From NCBI RefSeq assembly GCF_030056705.1, contig NZ_JASHIC010000014.1:62001-126000 (forward strand): DNA of 64,000 bases, given 5' to 3'. Positions 17,363-25,682 of the stretch are shown piece after piece. This DNA is from Flectobacillus longus (GTDB taxonomy: Bacteria > Bacteroidota > Bacteroidia > Cytophagales > Spirosomataceae). Both the position numbers and the translations under genes were made by a program. How positions within the stretch are numbered: position 1 is the first letter of the stretch; each line of letters begins with the position of its first letter. The notes beneath the pieces are model-generated. The model saw nothing but the letters and a program-made list of their open reading frames with translations. It did no database searches and was not told where the DNA came from.

Positions 17363-17812
17363 ATGTCTGTTATTATAAGAAAATTTACTCCTGATGATCT
17401 CCCAGTGATGTTTGATTTGATTATGGAGTTGGCAGTATATGAAAAAGCTCCTGAACAAGTGACCAATACTGTTGAACAAATGTATATCGATGGATTTGGT
17501 GAAAATCCTGTTTTTGGCGCTATTCTAGCTGAAGTTGATGGCGAAGTGGTCGGAATGTCGCTGTATTACTATCGTTATTCTACTTGGAAAGGCAAACGTT
17601 TATATTTAGAGGATTTAGTAGTTCGTGAAAAAATGCGTGGAAAAGGGGTAGGCGAAAAACTCTTGGAAGGAACTTTCGATATTGCTAAAGCAAACAACTG
17701 TACAGGTTTGATGTGGCAAGTGTTAGATTGGAATGAACCTGCTATTAATTTTTACAAAAAATTTGGAGCACGTTTCGATGCTGGTTGGATTAATGTACAT
17801 ATTGACTATTAG
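17363..17812 (+). CDS. GNAT-family N-acetyltransferase
   Basis: This 149-residue protein has the GNAT acetyl-CoA motif A, LEDLVVREKMRGKGVGEKLL (about residues 81-100), and the C-terminal NEPAINFYKKFGA motif B segment. The overall pattern is closest to the spermidine/spermine (diamine) acetyltransferase-like branch, with the YLEDL strand preceding motif A. The acceptor could be a polyamine or another small amine, which the sequence does not settle. It is a single gene with a heptad-type inverted repeat downstream. Confidence 0.88.
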   Translation: MSVIIRKFTPDDLPVMFDLIMELAVYEKAPEQVTNTVEQMYIDGFGENPVFGAILAEVDGEVVGMSLYYYRYSTWKGKRLYLEDLVVREKMRGKGVGEKLLEGTFDIAKANNCTGLMWQVLDWNEPAINFYKKFGARFDAGWINVHIDY

Positions 17813-17855
17813 GGGATAGGGGTTAGGTAAGAGGCATAAGTTTGCTAACAATTGC

Positions 17856-17917
17856 AGATTTCTGATTTCGGAAGTATATCTATTTTATAAAATTCCAACA
17901 TCCCAAATCCGAAATCT
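17856..17917. repeat. Diverged AAATC heptad inverted repeat
   Basis: AGATTTCTGATTTCGGAA at 17856-17873 pairs at 15 of 18 positions with 17900-17917. The right arm reads CAAATCC-GAAATCT with a 7-bp period. It is related in sequence to the perfect inverted repeat at 6121-6204. Confidence 0.6.
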
Positions 17918-17929
17918 AAAATTGTATTT

Positions 17930-17957
17930 GCCTAAAGCCTAGCCCAAATCCTTCAAA
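17930..17957 (+). repeat. Degenerate heptads before the RluF-like gene
   Basis: GCCTAAA-GCCTAGC-CCAAATC-CTTCAAA reads with a 7-bp period and ends nine bases before the ATG at 17967. The units are degenerate, so this is weaker than the arrays at 6274 and 8221. Confidence 0.5.
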
Positions 17958-17966
17958 CACAAACTC

Positions 17967-18650
17967 ATGACTTTTCGGAATAGACTCCAATATTTTTTGG
18001 TAAAACGATTACAAATTTCAAATAAAAAAGCCCTTGAATTGATTACGCTTGGTGAATGTCGGGTTGCTGGAAAACAGGTGTTTGAAAATGTAGAAATACA
18101 AGCGTTTCAAGAAATTGTTTGGAAGGAGGAAATACTGCGAGAAGAAAAAAAGTTGCACTATATCGCCTTTTACAAACCTGTCGGAATAGAAACAACCCTC
18201 AATCAAACTATCCCTGATAATTTACAGGCTATTTTGCCTTTTGAAGAAAAACTTTTTCCTGTAGGTCGCCTCGATAAAGCATCGGAAGGACTTTTATTGC
18301 TTACCAATGATGGAAGACTTTTTGATAAAACTCTTCGAAAGGAACATCAGACTGAAAAGGAATATATCGTGACGGTCGACAAGCCTATTACAGAATCTTT
18401 TATTCTCCAAATGTCAAGTGGTATTACGATTATGGGTCAAACTACATTACCTTGTTCCGTAGAAGCCCTTGATGAGCATACTTTTAGCATTATTCTGGTA
18501 CAAGGGCTCAATAGACAAATCCGTCGTATGTGCTATAAACTAGATTACGAAGTATTGTCTCTCAAAAGAATAAGAATTGATCAAATTCATTTGGGTGATT
18601 TGCAACCTAATGAATATAAAAAAGTCGGAGAGTTTATAGGCGAATTGTAA
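17967..18650 (+). CDS. RsuA/RluF-family pseudouridine synthase
   Basis: This 227-residue protein has an N-terminal S4-like region and the RsuA-family motif GRLDKASEGLLLLTNDG, with catalytic Asp103. The C-terminal NRQIRRMCYKLDYEVLSL segment is characteristic of the RluB/RluE/RluF/RsuA group, and the RRMCYKLDYEV form favours an RluF-like enzyme acting on 23S rRNA. It is the second pseudouridine synthase within 2 kb but belongs to a different subfamily from the one at 15776. Confidence 0.9.
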   Translation: MTFRNRLQYFLVKRLQISNKKALELITLGECRVAGKQVFENVEIQAFQEIVWKEEILREEKKLHYIAFYKPVGIETTLNQTIPDNLQAILPFEEKLFPVGRLDKASEGLLLLTNDGRLFDKTLRKEHQTEKEYIVTVDKPITESFILQMSSGITIMGQTTLPCSVEALDEHTFSIILVQGLNRQIRRMCYKLDYEVLSLKRIRIDQIHLGDLQPNEYKKVGEFIGEL

Positions 18651-18766
18651 ATGAACCTATAATTCAACATTCAATTGTAGAGACACAATGTTTTGCGTCT
18701 TATGGCTACATGAACAAGAATTTTTTCTAGCAAAAATGAATTATCGAATATTGATAATTTATGCCT

Positions 18767-18801
18767 CAAATCCGAAATCAAAAATCCCAAATCCCCAATC
18801 G
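18767..18801 (+). repeat. Five degenerate heptads (AAATCC type) before 5-oxoprolinase
   Basis: The units CAAATCC, GAAATCA, AAAATCC, CAAATCC and CCAATCG are contiguous. They end four bases before the ATG at 18806. In the longest frame they would encode QIRNQKSQIPNRK, which is a translation of the repeat and not part of the enzyme. Confidence 0.85.
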
Positions 18802-18805
18802 AAAG

Positions 18806-21800
18806 ATGTCTGTGCATTACAATGTGTCAATAGATACTGGAGGAACATTTACTGATTGCATTGCAACTGATTCCGAAGGAAAAATATACCGAAAAAAGAT
18901 TTTATCTAATGGTACTTTGCGTGGTCAAGCCTTAGCATTAGTGTCCGAGAATAGCCTTAAAATTAAAGAGTCATGGTTTTTGTCAAAAGATATTTTGGCA
19001 GGATACCAATTATACAGCCTCGATCAGTCTTTTGAGTCGAAGGTTATATCTTATGATTTTGAGGAAAAAATATTGACGCTTGAGCTACCTATCCCAACTG
19101 ATTTGATTGGAAAAAACTTTGCGCTCACTGCTTTTGAAGAAGCGCCAGTATTGGGTGCAAGACTCATTACTGAAACAGCCTTACACGAGGCTTTTCCTTC
19201 CATCGAATTGCGTGTTGGCTCTACCAAAGGAACTAATGCTTTGTTGGAATTGAAGGGCGCCAAAACAGCTTTTTTAGTCAGTAAAGGATTCAAGGATTTA
19301 TTGGTAATAGGCAACCAAGCCCGTCCTGATATTTTTGCTATGAAAATCGAACGTCCTGAACCTTTGTATGTATTAGTCGAGGAGGTTTCGGAAGTGATAG
19401 ACGCCAACGGTGAAGTTTTGCAAGCTATAGATATTACGCAAATAGACGAGCTAATTCAAAAACTTAAAGTTGCTGAAATAGAGTCAATAGCGATTTGTTT
19501 AAAAAACTCTTACAGAAATTCCATTCATGAAATCGCACTCAAAGAGGCCTTGAGTCCGTATTTTGAGTTTGTCCATATCTCCACAGAGTTAAGTTCACAA
19601 ATCAAGTTTCAACAACGTGCCGAAACTACAGTGGTGAATGCCTATTTGGCGCCCGTGATTCATCGTTATTTGAGCAATATTGCTTCCAAAGTTGGCGAAG
19701 GCAATATGAAGGTAATGACCAGTGCTGGTAGTTTGGTAAGATATGACGCTTTTCACCCTAAGGATAGCCTATTTTCAGGTCCAGCAGGTGGTGTGGTTGG
19801 TGCATCTAAAGTGGCTCAAAAAGCTGGTATTCACCAATTTATTGCCTTTGATATGGGTGGCACAAGCACCGATGTGGCTCGTTATGACCATGAACTTGAA
19901 TATCAGTTTGTCCAAAAAATTGGTAATGCCCAGATTTTTAGCCCAGCCTTGGCTATCGAAACAGTAGCGGCTGGCGGTGGTTCAATATGTGCGTATGATG
20001 GATACAAATTGAGCGTTGGTCCCGAAAGTGCAGGCTCATGGCCAGGACCTGCCTGTTATGGCGCTGGTGGACCATTAGCAATTACGGATATCAATTTGTT
20101 ATTAGGGCGTTTGGATAGTACACAGTTTGGCATACCTGTATTTGTTGATGGTGCTAAAAAACGTTTAGAAGAAATTTTATCTAGCATCGAAAAAAATACA
20201 GGAGCCCGTCCGCAAGCTGAGGAGATATTGGAGGGTTTTAGAGCCATTGCCAATGAGAAAATGGCAGAAACCGTCCGTAAAATATCCATAGCCAAAGGGT
20301 ATGCCACTACTGATTATGCCCTTGTGGCTTTTGGTGGGGCTGGAGGTTTACATGTTTGTGGCATAGCTGACTTGTTAGGAATCTCCCAAATATTATTACC
20401 ACTCGATGCAGGGTTGCTTTCTGCTTATGGTATTTCTAAAGCCCAAGTCGAGCGTTTTACTGAGGCTTCTGTTTTGGAAGTTTATGATAAAAATCTAGAT
20501 ACTAACCTAGAAGATAGATATCAAGATTTAGCTGAAAAAGCTTACATCGAGCTACAAAAAGATGGCATTGAATCAACTCAAAGCTATATCAAACATCGCT
20601 ATATTTATTTACGTCTGAAAGGACAAGATGCAAGCTTAGAAATAGAGTGGGAGGGCTACGACAACAGTATTAAATCCTTTCAGGAAAAGTATCGCCAAAT
20701 TTATGGTCACTGGACCGAAAATCGTGCCATTGAGGTAGAGAATATCCGTTTGATTGCAGCTCAAAAGCAAGATACTTTTGAAGAAAAAAATCAGGTAGTT
20801 TCAGAAAAAAAGCAAGCTATTCCTTCACATACAATACAAGCTTGGGTGGAAGGACAATGGCAAGAAGTTTCTGTTTTTTTGCGTGAACAATTAGAAGAGG
20901 GTTCTGTAATTACAGGTTTTGCTCTATTACTCGACCGCTTTAGTACAACCGTTATTGAAAAAGGTTGGGAATTGCAATTGTCCACTAATGGCTCAGCCAT
21001 TCTTTCTCAAGTAGATACCAATGTTCAAGAAAAAATAGCCTCTTCTGAACAAGATATTACCCAATTAGAGCTTTTTACGAATCGCTTTATGTCTATTGCA
21101 GACAATATGGGTGTTTTGTTACAAAGAACTTCGCTTTCGGTCAATGTAAAAGAGCGTCTTGATTTTTCTTGTGCTTTACTCGACCACAAAGCCGAACTAA
21201 TTGCCAATGCACCGCATATCCCTGTGCATTTGGGGAGTTTGGGTGTATGCGTGAGAAAGCTTTTGGCGCAAGTTACACTTGAAAAAGGCGATATTGTCAT
21301 TACAAACCATCCAAAATTTGGAGGTTCCCATTTACCTGATGTAACGCTGATAGCACCCGTTTATACCAAACAAGGCGATCAACTCATAGGCTATGTGGTC
21401 AATCGCTGTCATCATTCAGAAATAGGAGGAATTCGCCCAGCTTCGATGCCACCCGATGCCAAAAATTTAGCCGAAGAAGGGGTGGTAATTACGCCTATAT
21501 TCTTATCCAAAAATGGGAAAATAGATTGGACAGAAATAACAGATTTACTCCAAAATGCGCCATATCCATCCAGAGCTGTTGCTGAAAACTTGGCAGATTT
21601 GAATGCTGCTTTGGCATCTATCAAAAATGGAGAGTTGGCACTTCAGCAATTAGTAGAAGAACATAGCTTGAAGCGAGTGCATTATTACATGAATTTGCTC
21701 AAATCTTATTCTGCTGACAAAATGCAGGAACGTTTAATGGACTTTCCTAATGGCGATTATCATGCTGTAGAGTTATTAGATGATGATACTCGATTAGAGG

Positions 21801-22597
21801 TAAATATGACATTGAAAAATGGTAGATGTGCTATTGATTTTACGGGAACATCTGGGGTTCATAAAGGTAATCTGAATGCTAATGAAGCAATTGTAAACTC
21901 AGTGGTAATTTATGTACTGAGAGTACTGTTGCAAAGTAATATTCCTCTAAACGATGGATTGTTGAGAGTTGCCGAATTAGTAATTCCTAATAATACCTTA
22001 CTGAGTCCAATATTTTCAGAAAATCCAGAGGAATGCCCTGCCGTGGTAGGTGGTAATGTCGAACTTAGCCAACGTTTAACGGATACCTTATTCAAAGCTT
22101 TTGGAATTATGGCTTGTTCACAAGGTACTATGAATAATACTCTTTTTGGTAACGACTCGTTTGGGTATTACGAAACCATTTGTGGGGGAAGTGGAGCAGG
22201 AAATGGCTTTGACGGAACTTCGGGGGTACATACCCACATGACCAATACGCGTATTACCGACCCTGAAATTTTGGAAAAACGCTATCCTGTTCGTCTCGAA
22301 TCTTTTGGAATTCGTGAAGGTTCAGGAGGACAAGGTAAATACCGTGGAGGAAATGGTATTACTCGAACATTCTTATTTTTAGAACCAGTAAAGCTTTCTA
22401 TTTTGACTCAACATCGAAAATATGCTCCGTATGGTTTAAATGGTGGAGAAAATGGACAGTGCGGAGAACAATATATTTTGAAGGAATCTGGTGAAAAAAT
22501 CTTATTGGCTGGAGTCGATGGTGCCGAATTGGAAATAGGAGATAGACTAATTATGAAGACGCCAGGCGGCGGTGGCTATGGGAATCCAATATGTTGA
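18806..22597 (+). CDS. 5-oxoprolinase / hydantoinase, fused A and B subunits
   Basis: This 1263-residue protein joins the HyuA part (N-terminal SIDTGGTFTDC near residue 8 and a second phosphate motif FDMGGTSTDVA near residue 350) to the HyuB part from about residue 755 (FMSIADNMGVLLQRTSLSVN). This is the single-chain layout of ATP-dependent 5-oxoprolinase, which opens 5-oxoproline to glutamate, although hydantoin-acting relatives share it. The frame is open to 18761, but that extension translates heptad repeats, so the ATG at 18806 is chosen. The gene ends at a strong terminator and appears to stand alone. Confidence 0.9.
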   Translation: MSVHYNVSIDTGGTFTDCIATDSEGKIYRKKILSNGTLRGQALALVSENSLKIKESWFLSKDILAGYQLYSLDQSFESKVISYDFEEKILTLELPIPTDLIGKNFALTAFEEAPVLGARLITETALHEAFPSIELRVGSTKGTNALLELKGAKTAFLVSKGFKDLLVIGNQARPDIFAMKIERPEPLYVLVEEVSEVIDANGEVLQAIDITQIDELIQKLKVAEIESIAICLKNSYRNSIHEIALKEALSPYFEFVHISTELSSQIKFQQRAETTVVNAYLAPVIHRYLSNIASKVGEGNMKVMTSAGSLVRYDAFHPKDSLFSGPAGGVVGASKVAQKAGIHQFIAFDMGGTSTDVARYDHELEYQFVQKIGNAQIFSPALAIETVAAGGGSICAYDGYKLSVGPESAGSWPGPACYGAGGPLAITDINLLLGRLDSTQFGIPVFVDGAKKRLEEILSSIEKNTGARPQAEEILEGFRAIANEKMAETVRKISIAKGYATTDYALVAFGGAGGLHVCGIADLLGISQILLPLDAGLLSAYGISKAQVERFTEASVLEVYDKNLDTNLEDRYQDLAEKAYIELQKDGIESTQSYIKHRYIYLRLKGQDASLEIEWEGYDNSIKSFQEKYRQIYGHWTENRAIEVENIRLIAAQKQDTFEEKNQVVSEKKQAIPSHTIQAWVEGQWQEVSVFLREQLEEGSVITGFALLLDRFSTTVIEKGWELQLSTNGSAILSQVDTNVQEKIASSEQDITQLELFTNRFMSIADNMGVLLQRTSLSVNVKERLDFSCALLDHKAELIANAPHIPVHLGSLGVCVRKLLAQVTLEKGDIVITNHPKFGGSHLPDVTLIAPVYTKQGDQLIGYVVNRCHHSEIGGIRPASMPPDAKNLAEEGVVITPIFLSKNGKIDWTEITDLLQNAPYPSRAVAENLADLNAALASIKNGELALQQLVEEHSLKRVHYYMNLLKSYSADKMQERLMDFPNGDYHAVELLDDDTRLEVNMTLKNGRCAIDFTGTSGVHKGNLNANEAIVNSVVIYVLRVLLQSNIPLNDGLLRVAELVIPNNTLLSPIFSENPEECPAVVGGNVELSQRLTDTLFKAFGIMACSQGTMNNTLFGNDSFGYYETICGGSGAGNGFDGTSGVHTHMTNTRITDPEILEKRYPVRLESFGIREGSGGQGKYRGGNGITRTFLFLEPVKLSILTQHRKYAPYGLNGGENGQCGEQYILKESGEKILLAGVDGAELEIGDRLIMKTPGGGGYGNPIC

Positions 22598-22603
22598 TTG
22601 ACC

Positions 22604-22640
22604 AATACCTAGTCCGAGACTTTGTCTCGGACTAGGTATT
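22604..22640. terminator. Strong bidirectional terminator
   Basis: A perfect 17-bp stem (22604-22620 with 22624-22640) around a TTT loop is flanked by T-rich sequence on the plus side. It separates the convergent oxoprolinase and ThuA genes and can serve both. Confidence 0.92.
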
Positions 22641-22654
22641 TTATTTTTCTTAAA

Positions 22655-23458
22655 CTATTTCTTACCTAGCCAAATCAGCGTATTTGTAATCAACTGTTGG
22701 TAGTTTTGATTGGCAAATTGATACGACAAAGTAGCATTAGTTCCTCCTTCGTAATCCATATCGTTATGTCCCATGTTGACGTATGCCATTTTATATTTTT
22801 TATTAGTCCACATCACAGGATAATAGCCACAATACCAAATTTCATGATTCTTTGGACCTGTTCCTAATGGGTAACTTTTTTCAGAAATAGCCAATAAAAT
22901 CTCAATATCAGGGTTTTGACGTAGGTCATGTTCCCAGCTATACCATTCATTTGGAGAAGTCGTGAATTCCTTCTCTAGTTTCTTCAAACTTGGATGTCCT
23001 TTTTTCTCAATTTTCAAAATAGCAGAAGTGGGTCTCCACGTATTTCCTTCATATTGTCCTGCTCCCAAAAATTGATTTTGATACCAATCCCAGTTTTGAG
23101 GATAGGTAGATTTGTCTAGGGCAAAGGCAGCGAAGTGAAACCCTAACCAAGCGCCACCATTTTTCATATAGTTCTCAAAGGCTTCTCTTTGTTCAGGCTT
23201 TTCGGGTCTCGTATCCAGAAATAATACAACATCCACCGATTTTAATACTTCTGTATTCAAAGAATCCCAGTTACTAGTAGCATGATAGCTAAACCTTTTT
23301 TCCTTGGCTAGTTGCTCAAGCCACGTGTTGGCTTCTTTCACAAAACTAATATGAGCTAAGTCGTTTTTTCCTGTGTAAAAAGCCAAGACCTTGAACTTTT
23401 GAGCAATACTGATGTGAACACTAAGGATAGTGAAGAGTAAGGTGATTAGAAATTTCAT
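22655..23458 (-). CDS. Secreted ThuA-like domain protein
   Basis: This 267-residue protein has a signal peptide (MKFLITLLFTILSVHISIAQ) and a ThuA-like domain related to trehalose-utilization protein ThuA. That fold resembles class I glutamine amidotransferases. Segments such as VVLFLDTRPEKPEQREAF and NGGAWLGFHFAAF are typical. In Bacteroidota such proteins are often linked to sugar metabolism in the periplasm, but the activity is not defined. The neighbouring GntR/LacI-type regulator could control it, although both lie on the same strand with only 41 bp between them. Confidence 0.88.
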   Translation of the reverse strand: MKFLITLLFTILSVHISIAQKFKVLAFYTGKNDLAHISFVKEANTWLEQLAKEKRFSYHATSNWDSLNTEVLKSVDVVLFLDTRPEKPEQREAFENYMKNGGAWLGFHFAAFALDKSTYPQNWDWYQNQFLGAGQYEGNTWRPTSAILKIEKKGHPSLKKLEKEFTTSPNEWYSWEHDLRQNPDIEILLAISEKSYPLGTGPKNHEIWYCGYYPVMWTNKKYKMAYVNMGHNDMDYEGGTNATLSYQFANQNYQQLITNTLIWLGKK

Positions 23459-23499
23459 AGTTTTAGATTAATCAATTGGGTTTGTCGAAATGATATTGC

Positions 23500-24516
23500 T
23501 TATAATGATTTACGCTTGATAAAACTACATTGATTAATAATTCGACCTCTTTGTTTGGTCAAAATCATTTCTGCGGCACGTTTTCCCATTGCTTGAAAAT
23601 CATTAGAAATCACGGAAATACCCTCTGCTAAGATTTCCTTAATAGGGGTGTCGTCATAAGAGATAAGACCTATGTCTTTACCTAATTTCCATCCTTTTTT
23701 GTTTGACCAATTGATAAAACGTACTAAGTCGTTTTCCCTGAAAACTAAATACGCATGATCTTTTTGTAAATGTTCTTCCTCTTCAAGGTCAGGAATAATT
23801 TCAAAAGGGATCTGATTTTCGAGGCAATACTTTTTGAATCCATTGATAATACCAACAGGTGTGTACTGAAAACTTTTGCTGCTCAATACCAAGGAAAGAG
23901 TTTGATATTTTTGCACTAAACTTTGTGCTTCAGAAAGACCCTGATAAACGTTGTGCTCAAAATCTTGATAAAGTAGTGCGAAGTCTTCACCAAATGAAGG
24001 CACATCAATATCCAACAATAAGAGCTTTTCTTTGGGAATTTGCTTCAAAATATCTGAAACATCTTGGTTAAAATGTGGCATCACCACATAGAAGTTATAA
24101 TGGCCTAAATTGTTGAGAATTAGGTTTTCAAATACTTTGATATTATGATGATGGAAAAAAATATTGACATTTACGTCTTCTCCAAGGCCATCGACAATAG
24201 CATCATATAAGATTTCTTTGTAGGGCGTAAGTGCGTCAAACAACACAAAAATGTTCATTTGGCTACGAGTATCTGTGCTATTGACATAGAAACCTTTTCC
24301 ATGGTGTGAGGTCACTAAGCCCCTTTCACGTAGCTCGTCATAAGCCTTTGTTACGGTCATCCTAGCCATACCAAAATTTTGGGCGACTTCATTGATTGAG
24401 GGAAGCTGTTGACCTCTGTCGAGCTTTCCGTTCTCAATCGAATCGATGATATATTCTATAAGTTGTTGATATTTAGGTTTACTCGATTGTGAATCGATTA
24501 GAGCAAAATCTTTCAT
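23500..24516 (-). CDS. GntR-type regulator with sugar-binding (LacI-like) domain
   Basis: This 338-residue protein has an N-terminal GntR winged helix (about residues 12-75; SINEVAQNFGMARMTVTKAYDELRERG split by the usual turn) and a C-terminal periplasmic-binding-protein-like domain ending with SFIKRKSL. Such GntR/LacI hybrids in Bacteroidota usually sense sugars such as rhamnose, arabinose or fucose. ATG at 24516 is preferred because homologues begin at this KDFALID segment, although the frame is open to an ATG at 24561. The ThuA gene downstream may be in the same operon. The sugar is unknown. Confidence 0.87.
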   Translation of the reverse strand: MKDFALIDSQSSKPKYQQLIEYIIDSIENGKLDRGQQLPSINEVAQNFGMARMTVTKAYDELRERGLVTSHHGKGFYVNSTDTRSQMNIFVLFDALTPYKEILYDAIVDGLGEDVNVNIFFHHHNIKVFENLILNNLGHYNFYVVMPHFNQDVSDILKQIPKEKLLLLDIDVPSFGEDFALLYQDFEHNVYQGLSEAQSLVQKYQTLSLVLSSKSFQYTPVGIINGFKKYCLENQIPFEIIPDLEEEEHLQKDHAYLVFRENDLVRFINWSNKKGWKLGKDIGLISYDDTPIKEILAEGISVISNDFQAMGKRAAEMILTKQRGRIINQCSFIKRKSL

Positions 24517-24846
24517 TAATGCGAATAGAATCGTTGGAGTATCTATTGGTGTTTGAGTCAAAACTGTGAAAAATCTGATTCATTTGCCCAATAAATGGAT
24601 GTCATTATGTTTGACTAATAAATTGCCTAAAAGTTTATAAAGCTATACTAAATGACCTAACATAAGAATGTTGAAAATGTTTAAATACACTTATATCAGA
24701 TGTAAGTCAAAACTATACGAACTTTTAATAAGTTACAATATTTGCCTTTTCGGTAATATAATAGTTTAAAATAAGTGAAAAATAATTCGAACTTCAAAAA
24801 AATAGAGGAATTCTACCCAATATGTACAAATTATTATTGAAATTAT

Positions 24847-24876
24847 TTTGAATAGAAAAAAATGTCTTTATATTTG
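24847..24876 (+). promoter_or_regulatory. Promoter of candidate RNA copy A
   Basis: TATATTTG at 24869-24876 is an exact TAnnTTTG -7 box. TTTG at 24847-24850 is placed 18 bp upstream as the -33 element. Start of transcription is expected near 24883. Copy B has the same TATATTTG box at 54297. Confidence 0.6.
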
Positions 24877-24882
24877 CCTTGA

Positions 24883-25161
24883 ATTTTGACATAGCATAGT
24901 GTAGCATAGTTATCCAATCTAAACTGTTCATTTTTTAGAAAAAGTATAACTAGCTTTCAAAATATATATTCTACATATCAGATGCGTTAGCACTCGATAT
25001 TTGGTTAGTTTTTGTTTATAAAAATGGTTAATGGTGTACAATGTCTGACGGAGTCACAAAGCGGTGTCTCCGCAGGCAATTGTCTTAAGAATTACAAAAA
25101 ATGATTCCTCCTACTTTTAATATATTGAAAGAATCCATTTGCGAATCGAATGGATTTTTTT
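24883..25161 (+). ncRNA. Candidate structured RNA, family copy A
   Basis: About 280 nt without a gene lie between a consensus promoter and a terminator. Short blocks shared in the same order with 54311-54603 are TCCAATCT (24913), CTTTCAAAATAT (24954), GATGC (24981), ACAATG (in a hairpin), CCTCCTACTT (25107) and TTGAAA (25125). The ACAATG block opens an imperfect stem that closes at CAATTGT and encloses CGGAG/CTCCG pairing. The terminator forms the 3' end. A 15-codon frame inside is not convincing. This is a proposal from comparison of two copies; expression and folding have not been shown. Confidence 0.55.
25132..25161 (+). terminator. Terminator of candidate RNA copy A
   Basis: AATCCATT (25132-25139) pairs with AATGGATT (25149-25156), followed by T residues to 25161. 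Confidence 0.8.
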
Positions 25162-25325
25162 ATTGCTTCATTTTGTCTTAATTTACTATTTAGTTGTATT
25201 TTTTGAAGTAAAATACCCTGTAAGTGAAAAAAATATAAAATTTGTTGTCAAATGATTAAACCATTTTTTTAATTTGTCATCAGAAGTCACAAAACAAAGA
25301 TTATAGAGACTTTTAGCGTAGATAC

Positions 25326-25682
25326 ATGAGGTTATATCTTAAAATATTTTTAATTTTCGTCCTTGCAAGTTTCAAGGTGGCTATTTCTATGGCTACTGAC
25401 TTGGAAGGTGCAAATACGAATATTAAGAAGTTTGTAGTGTCAGCCTCAAAAAACAAAAGCACTTTCCAATACAGCGAAGAAAATCTTTCTGAAAGTGAAG
25501 AAAACGAAGAAGACGCAGCTCATCCTTTTGCTTCTACAGCAATTTTGTCTTTTTCACCATTCTACGATTTATTTACTAATTATTTGATTGCAGAACAAAA
25601 TCGCAAGAACAATAATATATTCTTCCAGAAATACTCCTCAGATCGACAGCTATTTATGCTGTTTGAAAACTTTAGAATTTAA
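25326..25682 (+). CDS. Small exported protein of unknown function
   Basis: This 118-residue protein starts with a hydrophobic leader (MRLYLKIFLIFVLASFKVA) that looks like a signal peptide. The middle is acidic (SEENLSESEENEEDAAH) and the C-terminus contains an aromatic stretch and basic residues. I do not recognise the family. It lies between a candidate RNA gene and the two-component pair at 26375, in the same direction, and may be a sensor-linked or target protein. That is only a suggestion from location. Confidence 0.6.
   Translation: MRLYLKIFLIFVLASFKVAISMATDLEGANTNIKKFVVSASKNKSTFQYSEENLSESEENEEDAAHPFASTAILSFSPFYDLFTNYLIAEQNRKNNNIFFQKYSSDRQLFMLFENFRI

Larger units (their letters stand above)
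24517..25325. other. 809-bp gap holding a candidate RNA gene
   Basis: No credible protein gene is present. The gap contains the regulator's upstream region, an AT-rich block, the consensus -7 box at 24869 and the candidate RNA with its terminator (24883-25161). The last 160 bp before the small secreted protein at 25326 show nothing firm. Confidence 0.6.

Noticed and set aside
24883-25161. Calling the RNA candidate 6S RNA, tmRNA or RNase P RNA
   Set aside because: No conserved RNase P core, no tmRNA tRNA-like ends and no clear 6S open-bubble layout could be recognised, and two copies argue against single-copy housekeeping RNAs.
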